Of a stretch of 26,140 nt of DNA, positions 8,095 through 15,781 are shown one piece after another; the first letter of the stretch is position 1, and each line of letters opens with the position of its first letter. Both the position numbers and the translations under genes were made by a program. A model generated the notes under the pieces. It ran no database searches. It was not told where the DNA came from and worked only from the letters and a program-made list of their open reading frames with translations. The DNA is taken from contig HF990654.1 in assembly GCA_000432135.1 (NCBI GenBank), forward strand, positions 17,109-43,248. Reading direction: 5' to 3'. The DNA comes from Firmicutes bacterium CAG:124 (GTDB lineage Bacteria; Bacillota; Clostridia; Oscillospirales; Oscillospiraceae).

Positions 8095-8126
8095 GTTCAT
8101 TTTCGATCAAGCTTTCTTTTAACCTT

Positions 8127-8201
8127 GTAGGGGCGGGCGACTCTGCCCGCCCCTTACATGCTTCTGCGATAAAAGCGGGCGGCAGAGTCGTCCGCCCCTG
8201 C
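8127..8201. repeat. Palindromic mobile-type repeat, copy 1 (short, 75 bp)
   Basis: The left arm begins GTAGGGGCGGGCGACTCTGC and the right arm ends in its near inverse (GCAGAGTCGTCCGCCCCTGC). Only about 20 bases separate the arms, so RNA from this DNA would fold into a long hairpin. The ends match those of the copies at 20099, 24299 and 26053, but the internal core of those copies is absent. Confidence 0.75.
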
Positions 8202-8219
8202 AAAATCAGATTCCCCTTT

Positions 8220-8273
8220 AAGTAACAGTGAATAACGAAAAAACGGATGTTTGTTCTTTATTCACTATTACTT
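8220..8273. repeat. Second imperfect palindrome in the bmp-ATPase gap
   Basis: 20-base arms 8220-8239 and 8254-8273 match at 18 of 20 positions (AAGTAACAGTGAATAACGAA against the inverse of the right arm), around a 14-base loop. It is A/T-rich, unlike the neighbouring GC-rich repeat. It may be a processing or attenuation hairpin, or another short mobile repeat. Confidence 0.6.
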
Positions 8274-8325
8274 ATTGCTTTTTCATACGCACGACTTTTT
8301 CTAAAGAAAGAGAGGAACATATCGT

Positions 8326-9906
8326 ATGCCAGACGAAAAAACCGGCCGTTTGGACGAGGAATATGTCGTCCAGATGAAAGGGATCACGAAGGTGTATCCC
8401 AACGGCGTCGCGGCCAATCAGGGTGTGGATTTTAACCTCCGCAGGGGCGAGATCCACGCGCTGATGGGTGAAAACGGCGCCGGCAAGTCCACGCTCATGA
8501 AGATGCTGTTCGGTCTGGAGCAGCCGACGAGCGGCGAGATCTGGGTGCACGGCGAAAAGCTGACGCTCTCGTCCCCCACCGTTGCCATTTCCCACGGGAT
8601 CGGCATGGTACACCAGCATTTCATGCTCGTGCCGAGCCTGACCGTTGCGGAAAACATGGTGCTCGGCATGGCTCCGCGCAAGGGACTGTTCATCGACCAC
8701 GCGAAGGCCGTCGCCATCACAAAGGAATACGCGGAAAAATACAACCTGCACGTCGAGCCGGAGGCCAAGGTCATGGACATCCCGGTCGGCATGAAGCAGA
8801 AAGTCGAGATCCTCAAGGCGCTCGTGCGCGGCGCAAAGATCCTGATCCTCGACGAGCCGACGGCCGTTCTGACCACGCAGGAGACGGTCGAGCTGTTCAA
8901 GGAGCTGCGGCATTTAAAGGAGCAGGGCTATACCATCGTCTTTATTTCGCACAAGCTGAACGAGATCATGGAGATCACCGACCGGCTGACGATCATGCGC
9001 GGCGGGCGCTCGATGGGCGTTTACAACACGTGCGACGTGACGAAGGAGGAAATTTCGCGCCTGATGGTCGGCCGCGATGTCATTCTGAACGTGCAGAAGG
9101 ACAAGGCGCAGCCGTCGGATGTTGTGCTGCGCGTGCGCGACGTCGAATACGTCAACGAGTGGCACAAGAAGATGCTGGACAAGATCTCCTTCGACGTGCG
9201 CCGGGGTGAAATTCTCGGCATTGCGGGCGTCGAGGGCAACGGCCAGAAGGAGCTGGTCGATATGCTCTTCGGCTTCCTGACGCCGAACGCGGGCACGGTG
9301 ACGATGCAGTCGGAGAATCTTCTCGGCCTTTCGCAGCAGAAGCTGCGCGACAAGGGCGTCGCCCTCATCCCGGAGGATCGTATGCTCTATGGCATTGCGG
9401 GCAGCGCGTCCATCGAGGAAAATCTCATTTCCGACCGTTCGGCGGAAAAGCGGCTGAACCATGGCCCGCTTTTCAACATGAAGGCCATTCACGACGAGGC
9501 GGACAAGCTGATCGAGGACTACGCCGTTTTGTGCAAATCCCGCAAGCAGCAGGTCGGTATGCTCTCCGGCGGCAACATTCAGAAGGTCGTCGTCGCGCGC
9601 GAATTCTCCGGCAATCCGGTGCTCATTCTTGCCGACCAGCCGACGCGCGGCATTGACGTCGGCGCGACGGAATTCATCCGCAAAAAGCTCGTCGAGCTGT
9701 CTCGCTCCGGCATTGCGGTGCTGCTGATCTCGGCAGATCTGGCGGAGGTCATGGAGCTGTCCGACAGTCTGATCGTCATGCACGGCGGCAAAATTGCCGC
9801 GTATTTTGAAGACACCTCCACCCTCACCGACGATGTGATGGGCGAATACATGCTCGGGCTCAAGACCCAGAGCGAAGAGGAAATCAGGAGGGTTTGCCAT
9901 GACTAA
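8326..9906 (+). CDS. Nucleoside ABC transporter, dual ATP-binding subunit
   Basis: 526 residues with two fused ABC domains, as in sugar and nucleoside importers of the YufO/NupB/RbsA kind. Domain 1 has Walker A GENGAGKST (48-56), Q-loop VHQHF (Gln97), a degenerate signature VGMKQKVEILKAL, Walker B ILILDEPTA (172-180) and switch His209. Domain 2 has the degenerate Walker A GVEGNGQKE, a proper signature LSGGNIQKVVVAREF and the Walker B variant LILADQPTRGID. This asymmetry is normal for the family and means hydrolysis is probably at one site. It follows the BMP lipoprotein after a 231-bp repeat-filled gap and overlaps the next permease gene by 8 bases. Confidence 0.95.
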   Translation: MPDEKTGRLDEEYVVQMKGITKVYPNGVAANQGVDFNLRRGEIHALMGENGAGKSTLMKMLFGLEQPTSGEIWVHGEKLTLSSPTVAISHGIGMVHQHFMLVPSLTVAENMVLGMAPRKGLFIDHAKAVAITKEYAEKYNLHVEPEAKVMDIPVGMKQKVEILKALVRGAKILILDEPTAVLTTQETVELFKELRHLKEQGYTIVFISHKLNEIMEITDRLTIMRGGRSMGVYNTCDVTKEEISRLMVGRDVILNVQKDKAQPSDVVLRVRDVEYVNEWHKKMLDKISFDVRRGEILGIAGVEGNGQKELVDMLFGFLTPNAGTVTMQSENLLGLSQQKLRDKGVALIPEDRMLYGIAGSASIEENLISDRSAEKRLNHGPLFNMKAIHDEADKLIEDYAVLCKSRKQQVGMLSGGNIQKVVVAREFSGNPVLILADQPTRGIDVGATEFIRKKLVELSRSGIAVLLISADLAEVMELSDSLIVMHGGKIAAYFEDTSTLTDDVMGEYMLGLKTQSEEEIRRVCHD

Positions 9907-11059
9907 GAAACGTCAGATCCTGTTCTCCGTGATCCGCGGTCTGCTCGCCATTCTCATCGCGCTGCTTGTGGCGACGCTGCTGATCTTCCTGTCGGCAGAC
10001 GGAAGCAGCTTCTCCGAGAAGCTTTCCGCCACCGGCGACGCATTAAAGCAGCTGCTCGTCGGCCCGCTGTTCCGCATGGGACGCAGCGGCACCACCTTTG
10101 ATTTCAAGCGCCTGACCGACATTCTGGCCTCGATGATCCCCATCATCTTCACCGGCCTTTCCGTCTGCGTCATGTTCTCCGCCAACCAGTTCAACCTCGG
10201 CGCGGAGGGCGGCATCATGCTCGGCGCGTTCACGACCGGCATGGTCGCGGTCTATGTGCCGATGGCGGCGTTTTTGCATCCGGTCGTGGGCGTTCTGGCC
10301 GGCGGTCTGGCTGTTGCCGCGATCATGCTGCTGCCCGCGCTTTTAAAGACCAAGCTGAATGTGAGCGAAATGGTCTGCTCGCTGATGCTCAACTACATCA
10401 TCATGTATCTCATCAAATACCTGATGAACACGTATCTTGCCGACAAGACCAAGGGCCAGATCCAGTCGTATGAATTTCTGGAGACGTCCAGGATCGCGCC
10501 GCTCATTGACAACGGCTCGAAGCTCTCCTGGGGCTTTGTCATTGCGATCGCCTGCGTCGTGCTGATTGGCCTTTTCATGTTCAACACCCGCTGGGGCTAC
10601 ACCATCCGCATGATCGGCATCAATCAGGCGTTTGCCAAATATTCTGGCATGAAGGTCGCGACCGTGATCGTGCTGTCGCAGGTGCTGGGTGGCTTCCTGG
10701 CCGGTATCGGCGGCGGCATCGAGATGCTTGGCCGGTATCCGACGTTCTCGTGGAGCTCGCTTCCCGGCTACGGCTGGACGGGCATCACCATTGCGATCCT
10801 CGCGGGCAACAATCCGTGGTTCGTACCGTTCGCGTCGTTCTTCATGGCCTATCTCACAAAGGGCTGCGAGCTGATGGCGACGTATGCAAACGTACCGTCG
10901 CAGCTGATCGATATCATTCAGGGCGTCATTTTCCTGTTCTTCGCCGCCGAGCAGTTCCTGTCCAAATACCGGCAGAAGCTGGTCGTCAAGACGGCGCAGG
11001 AGGAGCTTGCCGCGAAGGCTGCGCTCGAAGCGCAGAAGGGAGGTGCCGAGCGTGCTTGA
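9899..11059 (+). CDS. Nucleoside ABC transporter permease 1 (BPD_transp_2 family)
   Basis: 386 residues. A membrane protein with about eight to ten helices; the core contains the family wording NQFNLGAEGGIMLGAF, VSEMVCSLMLNYI, RWGYTIRMIGINQAFAKYSGM and GGIEMLGRYPTFSW, typical of the larger permease of BMP-dependent nucleoside importers. It forms the transmembrane channel together with the next gene product and is powered by the preceding ATPase. The ATG at 9899 lies 8 bases inside the ATPase gene, after the AGGAGGG at 9886-9892, so translation is coupled. The C-terminus is a charged Ala/Glu-rich cytoplasmic tail. Confidence 0.94.
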   Translation: MTKKRQILFSVIRGLLAILIALLVATLLIFLSADGSSFSEKLSATGDALKQLLVGPLFRMGRSGTTFDFKRLTDILASMIPIIFTGLSVCVMFSANQFNLGAEGGIMLGAFTTGMVAVYVPMAAFLHPVVGVLAGGLAVAAIMLLPALLKTKLNVSEMVCSLMLNYIIMYLIKYLMNTYLADKTKGQIQSYEFLETSRIAPLIDNGSKLSWGFVIAIACVVLIGLFMFNTRWGYTIRMIGINQAFAKYSGMKVATVIVLSQVLGGFLAGIGGGIEMLGRYPTFSWSSLPGYGWTGITIAILAGNNPWFVPFASFFMAYLTKGCELMATYANVPSQLIDIIQGVIFLFFAAEQFLSKYRQKLVVKTAQEELAAKAALEAQKGGAERA

Positions 11060-12011
11060 TTTTCTGAAAATGCTGTTGACGCCGGAGTTCTTCTTCTCCA
11101 TCATCCGCATTTCCGCGCCCATCCTGTTCGCAACGCTGGCGGCCATCGTGGTTGAAAAGGCAGGCTTCTGCAACATCGGTCTGGAGGGCCTGATGATGTT
11201 CTCCGCGCTGACCGGCTCGCTCGTGTCCTATTATGCGCACAGCTGGGTCTGGGGATTGCTTGCCGCGCTGGCCATCGGCGTGCTCATGAGCCTGATGATG
11301 GGCTTCTTCGCCTTCCAGCTCAAGACCGATATCACGCTTGTCGGCATCGCCGTCAACATGATGGGCTCCGGCGGCACGCTGTTTTTGTGCAAGGTCATCA
11401 CGAACCTGTCCGAGGGCACATCCATGGCGTCCTCCACCGGTTTGATCACCTCAAATCTGCTGATCCCGAACATCAACATTCCGCTGATTGACAAGATCCC
11501 CTTCCTGGGCAGCATCATTTCGGGACACAACCTGCTGACGTGGATCGCGTTCATCTGCTGCGCGCTCACGAGCGTGATGCTGTATAAGACGAGCCTCGGT
11601 CTCAATATCCGCGCGGTCGGCGAAAACCCGAACGCGGCCAGCTCCGTCGGCGTTTCCGTGCTGAAGATCAAGTACATCGCCATCGGCTTCTCCGGCCTCA
11701 TGTGCGGCTTCGGCGGCGCGTTCATGTCGATGTACTACGCGGCCGGATGGTCCCTTGACATGGTCGCAGGACGCGGCTTTATCGCGCTGGCTGCACAGGC
11801 CATGGGCGGCGGTGAATGCCTCGGCGGTATGCTGTCCTCGCTCGTGTTCGGCTTTGCGCAGGCGCTGGGCATCAAATTCTCCGCCGTCGGCCTCGACTCG
11901 AACCTCGCCTCCCCCATCCCCTACGCCGTTACCATCATCGGCCTTGTGATCTTCTCCCTCGTGCGGCGCAGCCGCGCGAAGAAGCTGCACTCGGCTGCCG
12001 CGCTCAAATAA
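11052..12011 (+). CDS. Nucleoside ABC transporter permease 2 (BPD_transp_2 family)
   Basis: 319 residues from a GTG start at 11052, chosen because GGGAGG ends 8 bases upstream and the product then begins with VLDFLKMLLTPEFF, as usual for the family; the open frame extends a little further upstream without a ribosome site. The family segments are visible: GFCNIGLEGLMMFSAL, TDITLVGIAVNMM, LNIRAVGENPNAASSVGV and the GGFGGAFMSMYYA-like CGFGGAFMSMYYAAGW. It pairs with permease 1, which it overlaps by 8 bases, the same overlap length as at the previous junction. The nucleoside hydrolase genes follow after 10 bases, tying uptake to cleavage. Confidence 0.94.
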   Translation: MLDFLKMLLTPEFFFSIIRISAPILFATLAAIVVEKAGFCNIGLEGLMMFSALTGSLVSYYAHSWVWGLLAALAIGVLMSLMMGFFAFQLKTDITLVGIAVNMMGSGGTLFLCKVITNLSEGTSMASSTGLITSNLLIPNINIPLIDKIPFLGSIISGHNLLTWIAFICCALTSVMLYKTSLGLNIRAVGENPNAASSVGVSVLKIKYIAIGFSGLMCGFGGAFMSMYYAAGWSLDMVAGRGFIALAAQAMGGGECLGGMLSSLVFGFAQALGIKFSAVGLDSNLASPIPYAVTIIGLVIFSLVRRSRAKKLHSAAALK

Positions 12012-12021
12012 GGAGGGCTTT

Positions 12022-12972
12022 ATGTCCGAACACAAAAAGATCCCCGTCATTCTCGACGGCGACCCCGGCCATGACGACGCCATTGCGTGGGTCCTGGCGC
12101 GGGCCAGCCGGGAACTCGGGATCCTTGCCGTAACGTCCTGCTGCGGCAACCAGACGATTGAAAAAACGACCTATAACGCACTGCGCGTCTGCACGCTCAT
12201 CGGCCTGCACGCGCCGGTCGGGAAGGGCTGCCCGCATCCGCTTCTGAACGACGTGATGAACGCGCCGTCTGTCCACGGCGAATCGGGCCTTGACGGCCCG
12301 GCGCTGCCGGAGCCTGCGTTTGAAGCCTCTGCGCTTTCCGCGCCGGAGCTGATGGCGAAGGTGCTGCGCGAATCGCCGGAGCCTGTCACCATCGTGGCGA
12401 CCGGCCCGCAGACGAACGTTGCGGCGCTGCTGCTGGCGCACCCGGAGCTGAAATGCAAAATCGCCCGCATTTCCCTGATGGGCGGCGGCATCGCCACCGG
12501 CAACTGGACGCCTGCGGCGGAATTCAACATTCTCGTCGACCCGGAAGCAGCACGGATCGTATTCACATCCGGCGTCCCCATCACAATGGCCGGTCTGGAC
12601 GTGACGGAAAAGGCGCTGATCATGCCGGAGGATTTTGAGCGCGTGCGCGCACTTGGTAATCCGGTCAGCGATATCGTCGCGCAGTGGCTGGAGTTTTTCT
12701 ACAAGTTCCACCGTTCCATTGGCTACGCTGGTGCGCCGATGCACGACCCGTGCGCGGTCATGGCGCTCATCCATCCCGAAATTTTCACCATCCGGCCCAT
12801 GTATGTCCAGATCGAAACAGCGGGCGAATACTGCCGCGGCACGACCGTGGGCGATCTGCTCGGCTTCTCCGGTCACGCGCCGAATGCGGACGTGCTGATG
12901 GACGTTGACCGGGACCGCTTCGCCGATCTGCTGGTCGAGGCCATCAAATTCTACGGGGAGGCAGAGGCATGA
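12022..12972 (+). CDS. Nucleoside hydrolase (IunH family), first paralogue
   Basis: 316 residues. Cleaves the N-glycosidic bond of ribonucleosides to base and ribose, in the cytoplasm. The calcium/ribose-binding DGDPGHDD (12-19), the central ATGPQTNVAALL, the MGGGIATGNWTPAAEFNILVD segment and the C-terminal HDPCAVMALIHP with its metal-ligand Asp identify the family. AAGGAGGG six bases before the ATG at 12022 sets the start. Family members differ in preference (purine, pyrimidine or broad), which I cannot tell here. It overlaps the next hydrolase gene by 4 bases (ATGA). Confidence 0.95.
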   Translation: MSEHKKIPVILDGDPGHDDAIAWVLARASRELGILAVTSCCGNQTIEKTTYNALRVCTLIGLHAPVGKGCPHPLLNDVMNAPSVHGESGLDGPALPEPAFEASALSAPELMAKVLRESPEPVTIVATGPQTNVAALLLAHPELKCKIARISLMGGGIATGNWTPAAEFNILVDPEAARIVFTSGVPITMAGLDVTEKALIMPEDFERVRALGNPVSDIVAQWLEFFYKFHRSIGYAGAPMHDPCAVMALIHPEIFTIRPMYVQIETAGEYCRGTTVGDLLGFSGHAPNADVLMDVDRDRFADLLVEAIKFYGEAEA

Positions 12973-13907
12973 CAACCAAACAGATTCCAGTCTGGATCGA
13001 CTGCGACACCGGCACGGACGATTCCGTTGCGATCATGCTGGCCCACGCGCTGCCGGAGCTTTCGGTCGTCGCGCTGTCCGCCGTGGCGGGCAACAGCCCC
13101 CTCTACAACACCTTCCCGAACACACGGCGCATCGTGCATCTGCTGGACGCCGATTATCCGGTCTATCCCGGCGCGGAGCGCCCCCTTGTGCGGGAACCGC
13201 ACGTGGCCGGCAAGTTCCATGGCGAAAACGGCCTCGGAGATGTCGAGCTGCCCCTGCCGGACTGTGCGCCTGAAACCACGCCCGCGTGGGACGCACTCTA
13301 TGAAGCGGCGAAGCGGATGCCGGGCGAATTGCGTCTGGTCGCGACCGGGCCGCTGACAAACGTGGCCATCGCGCTTACAAAATACCCGGAACTGAAAACT
13401 CTGCTGCACTCCATCGCCCTGATGGGCGGCGCAGCCGTCGGCGGCAATGTGACGCCTGCGGCAGAGTTCAACATCTACGACGACCCGGACGCGGCGCAGA
13501 TCGTGTTCAAATCCGGCGTGCCGCTCGTCATGTGCGGTCTTGACGTTACGATGCAGGCCGAGCTTCGCCCCGCAGACTGGGACGAAATGGCCGGATACGG
13601 CAATCGCTGCGGCAGCCTGGTACGCGAGCTGTTTGCCTGCGCGTGGAGCGCGGTGCAGACCGTTGGGCTCACGGGCGTCGCGCAGCATGATTCCTGCCCT
13701 GTCCTGTATCTGGCACACCCGGAGCTGTTCGAGGGAAAAATGGCGGGCGTTTTCGTGGAAACGCAGGCCGAGCTTACGCTCGGCAAGACCGTCACCGATC
13801 TGCAGAGCGACAAAAAATTCGAGCAGAAAAACGCGCTCGTGCTGCTGAAGCTCGACCGCGAAGCATTTATGCAGCTCCTGAAGGACTGCATCCGAACACT
13901 TCCGTAA
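12969..13907 (+). CDS. Nucleoside hydrolase (IunH family), second paralogue
   Basis: 312 residues. The N-terminal metal motif DCDTGTDD (11-18), ATGPLTNVAIAL, MGGAAVGGNVTPAAEF with the following NIYDDPDAA, and the C-terminal QHDSCPVLYLAHPE are all present. The last reads HDS where most relatives and the preceding paralogue have HDP. It starts inside the end of the first hydrolase gene (ATGA overlap). The two copies are diverged, so they probably cover different nucleosides rather than being a recent duplication. It is the last gene of the operon, followed after 10 bases by a perfect terminator. Confidence 0.94.
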   Translation: MTTKQIPVWIDCDTGTDDSVAIMLAHALPELSVVALSAVAGNSPLYNTFPNTRRIVHLLDADYPVYPGAERPLVREPHVAGKFHGENGLGDVELPLPDCAPETTPAWDALYEAAKRMPGELRLVATGPLTNVAIALTKYPELKTLLHSIALMGGAAVGGNVTPAAEFNIYDDPDAAQIVFKSGVPLVMCGLDVTMQAELRPADWDEMAGYGNRCGSLVRELFACAWSAVQTVGLTGVAQHDSCPVLYLAHPELFEGKMAGVFVETQAELTLGKTVTDLQSDKKFEQKNALVLLKLDREAFMQLLKDCIRTLP

Positions 13908-13917
13908 ATCCGCAAAA

Positions 13918-13953
13918 CACCCCGTATGTCAGACATACGGGGTGCTTGTTTTA
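13918..13953 (+). terminator. Intrinsic terminator of the nucleoside operon
   Basis: Perfect 13-base arms, 13918-13930 and 13932-13944, followed by CTTGTTTTA. It lies just after the TAA of the second hydrolase. Confidence 0.88.
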
Positions 13954-13958
13954 CACCA

Positions 13959-13996
13959 CCGCCCCTTACCGCGCGCGGTGCGGCAAGGGGCGGCTT
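13959..13996. repeat. GC-rich hairpin repeat, copy A
   Basis: Arms 13959-13972 and 13980-13993 pair with one A/C mismatch, followed by CTTT. The wording (CCCCTTACCG ... CGGCAAGGGG) recurs at 16604-16640 with the same mismatch, so this is a dispersed hairpin family. It may back up the operon terminator. Confidence 0.6.
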
Positions 13997-14026
13997 TGAG
14001 CGAGATCATCTATCATGCTCCCGCAC

Positions 14027-14478
14027 TCATTTCAGCTCTGCGGCAAATGTGATGCGGCTTTCCTGCACGCTGGCGCGGATGGTGCCGTGGTGGGCTTCTG
14101 CGATGCTCTTGGCGATGGAGAGGCCGATGCCGAAGCCGCCGGTCGCAGCGGTGCGGGAGGCGTCCGGCCGGTAGAAGCGGTCAAACAGGCGGTCCAGCGG
14201 CCCGTCCGTGTCAAGCGTCAGGGTGAAATAGCGCATGGAATACGGTGTTTCCTGATTGAACGGCCCCTTCGGCGGCTCCTGCGGCTGCTGCATGGACCGC
14301 ACCGCGTCCGGGCCGGACTGCGGCTTCCCGGCAGGCGCGCCGGGGTCCGGCCCTTCGCAGATGAGGTCGAGCATATCGTTGATATCCCGGTTCGTGGATA
14401 CGAAAAATGATTCTTTTCAAAAAACACGCCGAGCGCCTCGGCCAGATCTGCCTCGTCCTCCGCAAGCAAAAGCCGCAT
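14027..14478 (-). pseudogene. Collapsed two-component operon: response-regulator start fused to histidine-kinase fragments
   Basis: Three pieces run in order. First, an intact ribosome site (GGAGG) and ATG at 14478 followed by about 26 codons of a receiver domain, MRLLLAEDEADLAEALGVFF, with the acidic pocket residues. Near 14400 the similarity stops. In another frame, to about 14200, lies a segment like the extracytoplasmic sensor part of kinases (MLDLICEGP, then ETPYSMRYFTLTLDTDG). Then, in that same frame, comes a kinase C-terminus, LDRLFDRFYRPDASRTAATG and GFGIGLSIAKSIAEAHHGTI, ending at 14027. The phospho-acceptor Asp, the whole DNA-binding domain, the kinase His box and the N box are missing. 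This is best explained by two internal deletions, the first also shifting the frame. Confidence 0.8.
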
Positions 14479-14492
14479 ACCGCCGCCTCCTC

Positions 14493-14681
14493 TTATGTTC
14501 TGTTTTGATTATACAGGCACTCTCTGTGAACCGCAAGCGTCAGAGCGCTTCTTTGTCCGACGTGCGGGCGCAGAAGATCGTGCTGCAGAAGCTCTGCGGC
14601 GACGCCGGGCAGCACGGAGGCCGCCGAGCACAGCAGAAAGATCGCCGGCGTTATTTCCGAGGTAATGATCGAATCAAGCAC
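14493..14681 (-). pseudogene. Truncated DUF4956-like gene start
   Basis: A GTG at 14681 preceded by GGAGG nine bases upstream opens a frame whose first 24 or so residues (MLDSIITSEITPAIFLLCSA) resemble the N-terminal helix of DUF4956 membrane proteins. After SVLPG the hydrophobic pattern is lost and the rest, up to the stop at 14493, looks like unrelated sequence that contains the promoter of the collapsed two-component genes. The family identification rests on a short stretch and is tentative. Confidence 0.4.
14508..14536 (-). promoter_or_regulatory. Retained promoter of the collapsed two-component genes
   Basis: On the minus strand: TTGCGG (14536-14531), 17 bp, perfect TATAAT (14513-14508). 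It ends about 30 bases before the ATG at 14478, so the remnant is probably still transcribed. Confidence 0.65.
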
Positions 14682-14706
14682 AGAACATGGCCTCCTTTAT
14701 GGCCCC

Positions 14707-14739
14707 AGCATAGCAGACGCACCTAAAGCCAGCCTAAAG
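14707..14739 (-). promoter_or_regulatory. OmpR/PhoB-type direct-repeat box before the DUF4956 remnant
   Basis: On the minus strand CTTTAGG occurs twice with an 11-base period (14739-14733 and 14728-14722), then 9 bases, then TATGCT (14712-14707). A one-helical-turn direct repeat in place of a minus 35 is the usual arrangement for a winged-helix response regulator. Confidence 0.5.
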
Positions 14740-14798
14740 GATCATACGGGCCGCGGCGCGGCGGGCCTGTGCGAAGATCGTCCGCGTCCGAACAGACG

Positions 14799-14834
14799 AA
14801 AAAAACGCTGCGAACGAAACTGTTCGCAGCGTTT
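14799..14834 (-). terminator. Intrinsic terminator of tRNA-Gly
   Basis: Arms 14822-14834 and 14803-14815 pair perfectly around a 6-base loop, and on the minus strand a run of seven T follows. The first arm starts at the last base of the tRNA. Confidence 0.88.
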
Positions 14835-14909
14835 GGAGCGGGTGACGAGGCTCGAACTCGCTACCTCCACCTTGGCAAGGTGGCGCTCTACCGGATGAGC
14901 TACACCCGC
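14834..14909 (-). tRNA. tRNA-Gly (anticodon GCC)
   Basis: The minus-strand sequence folds as a 76-base cloverleaf: acceptor GCGGGTG paired with CACCCGC, D-arm GTAGCTCATCCGGTAGAGC, anticodon arm CCACCTTGCCAAGGTGG with GCC at the centre of the loop, T-arm GCGAGTTCGAGCCTCGT. The 3' CCA is encoded. It reads glycine codons GGC and GGT, which are abundant in these GC-rich genes. It has its own strong promoter and terminator. Confidence 0.97.
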
Positions 14910-14927
14910 AACTCAAATTGCAGGTTT

Positions 14928-14955
14928 ATTATAGCAGAAGTTCCGGAAAAGTCAA
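14928..14955 (-). promoter_or_regulatory. Promoter of tRNA-Gly
   Basis: Minus strand TTGACT (14955-14950), 16 bp, perfect TATAAT (14933-14928), ending 18 bases before the tRNA 5' end. Confidence 0.8.
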
Positions 14956-14981
14956 GTGTTTTTTTCGAGATTTGCGGATAT

Positions 14982-15563
14982 TTACGGCAGCATATAGGGC
15001 TGCAGCGTGCGGAAGATGAGGCTGAAGACCTGCTCGTCCAGTTCGGGCGTATCCTGCAGATCGCCGCAGAGCACGTGCGAGACAAAGCTGAGGATCGTCT
15101 CAAATATATGCGCCATCAGCAGCCAGCTGTCGTGCGAGGAGATGAAGTAGCGGCTGAGACGGGCCTGAAGCTGCTGGTAATTGCGGTGGTGCAGCTCGTG
15201 GGCGCTGGCAAGGAACTGCGCGGAATAATAATAGCGCAGATAGAACCGAATGTCGTCCGGCTGGGCCAGGCAAAAGCGCCACACCGGCTCCCACAGCGCG
15301 CGGCAACGCTGCTCCAGCGGCTGGCCGGGCGCATCCATCACGTCCAGATTTTTCAGAACCGTCTGCACGAAGCGCAGGTCAGTGCGGCTGAACGCGGCCT
15401 GAAGCAGCGCGTCCTTGCTGCCGAAATTCCGGTAGATATAGACCTCATTGCACGGAACCTCCGCCGCGATCAGCTTGGTCGTTGTGCGGTCAAGCCCCTC
15501 GCGCGCAGCAACGCGGACGACCGCGTCGATCAGCAATTCCCGGTAATTCTCTTTGAGTGCCAT
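14982..15563 (-). CDS. TetR/AcrR-family transcriptional regulator
   Basis: 193 residues. The N-terminal helix-turn-helix is clear: ENYRELLIDAVVRVAAREGL, then TTKLIAAEVPCNEVYIYRNF, FGSKDALLQAAF. The remaining 140 residues are the variable helical ligand and dimer domain, rich in aromatic residues (FYLRYYYSAQF, SHDSWLLMAHIF), which fits a small hydrophobic inducer. The open frame starts slightly earlier at 15584, but AGGAGGT seven bases before the ATG at 15563 decides the start. An imperfect palindrome overlaps its own promoter, so it probably represses itself; its other targets may be the hydrolase upstream on the same strand. Confidence 0.92.
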   Translation of the reverse strand: MALKENYRELLIDAVVRVAAREGLDRTTTKLIAAEVPCNEVYIYRNFGSKDALLQAAFSRTDLRFVQTVLKNLDVMDAPGQPLEQRCRALWEPVWRFCLAQPDDIRFYLRYYYSAQFLASAHELHHRNYQQLQARLSRYFISSHDSWLLMAHIFETILSFVSHVLCGDLQDTPELDEQVFSLIFRTLQPYMLP

Positions 15564-15584
15564 AGCCGGACCTCCTGAACACAA

Positions 15585-15630
15585 AGCATGTATTTTGACA
15601 TACTATACTACGGAGACAGCAGAAAATCAA
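15585..15630 (-). promoter_or_regulatory. TetR-gene promoter with overlapping operator-like palindrome
   Basis: Minus strand TTGATT (15630-15625), 17 bp, TATAGT (15607-15602). Overlapping its downstream edge at 15604-15585 is the imperfect inverted repeat AGnATGT, six bases, ACATnCT, placed over the transcript start, where a TetR-type repressor would block initiation. Confidence 0.6.
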
Positions 15631-15673
15631 GGTAATTTCTGCAAAACACGCAAAAATCCGAACGCCGCAGGTT

Positions 15674-15781
15674 TCAGCATGGCGCACGCCATTCCGCCCG
15701 TCTGCTGCCGTATACGGTGGTCTGCTCCCCTTCCCCGTCCGTAAACGTATCCAGCAGGCGCAGGCGTTCTGTCTCCATCAT
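15674..15781 (-). CDS. Possible 35-residue small protein coupled to the hydrolase gene
   Basis: An ATG overlaps the hydrolase stop (ATGA at 15781-15778) and opens 35 codons: MMETERLRLLDTFTDGEGEQ and a short rest ending WRAPC. The product is acidic in the middle and basic at the end, with no membrane helix. The opening METERLRL is like the first strand of GNAT acetyltransferases, so this may be the stump of a lost downstream gene rather than a working peptide. I do not recognise a family. Confidence 0.35.
   Translation of the reverse strand: MMETERLRLLDTFTDGEGEQTTVYGSRRAEWRAPC

Noticed and set aside
6919..8100. Long minus-strand open frame opposite the BMP lipoprotein gene
   Set aside because: Val/Asp-rich translation mirrors the sense codons, and the sense gene has signal peptide, lipobox and family motifs.
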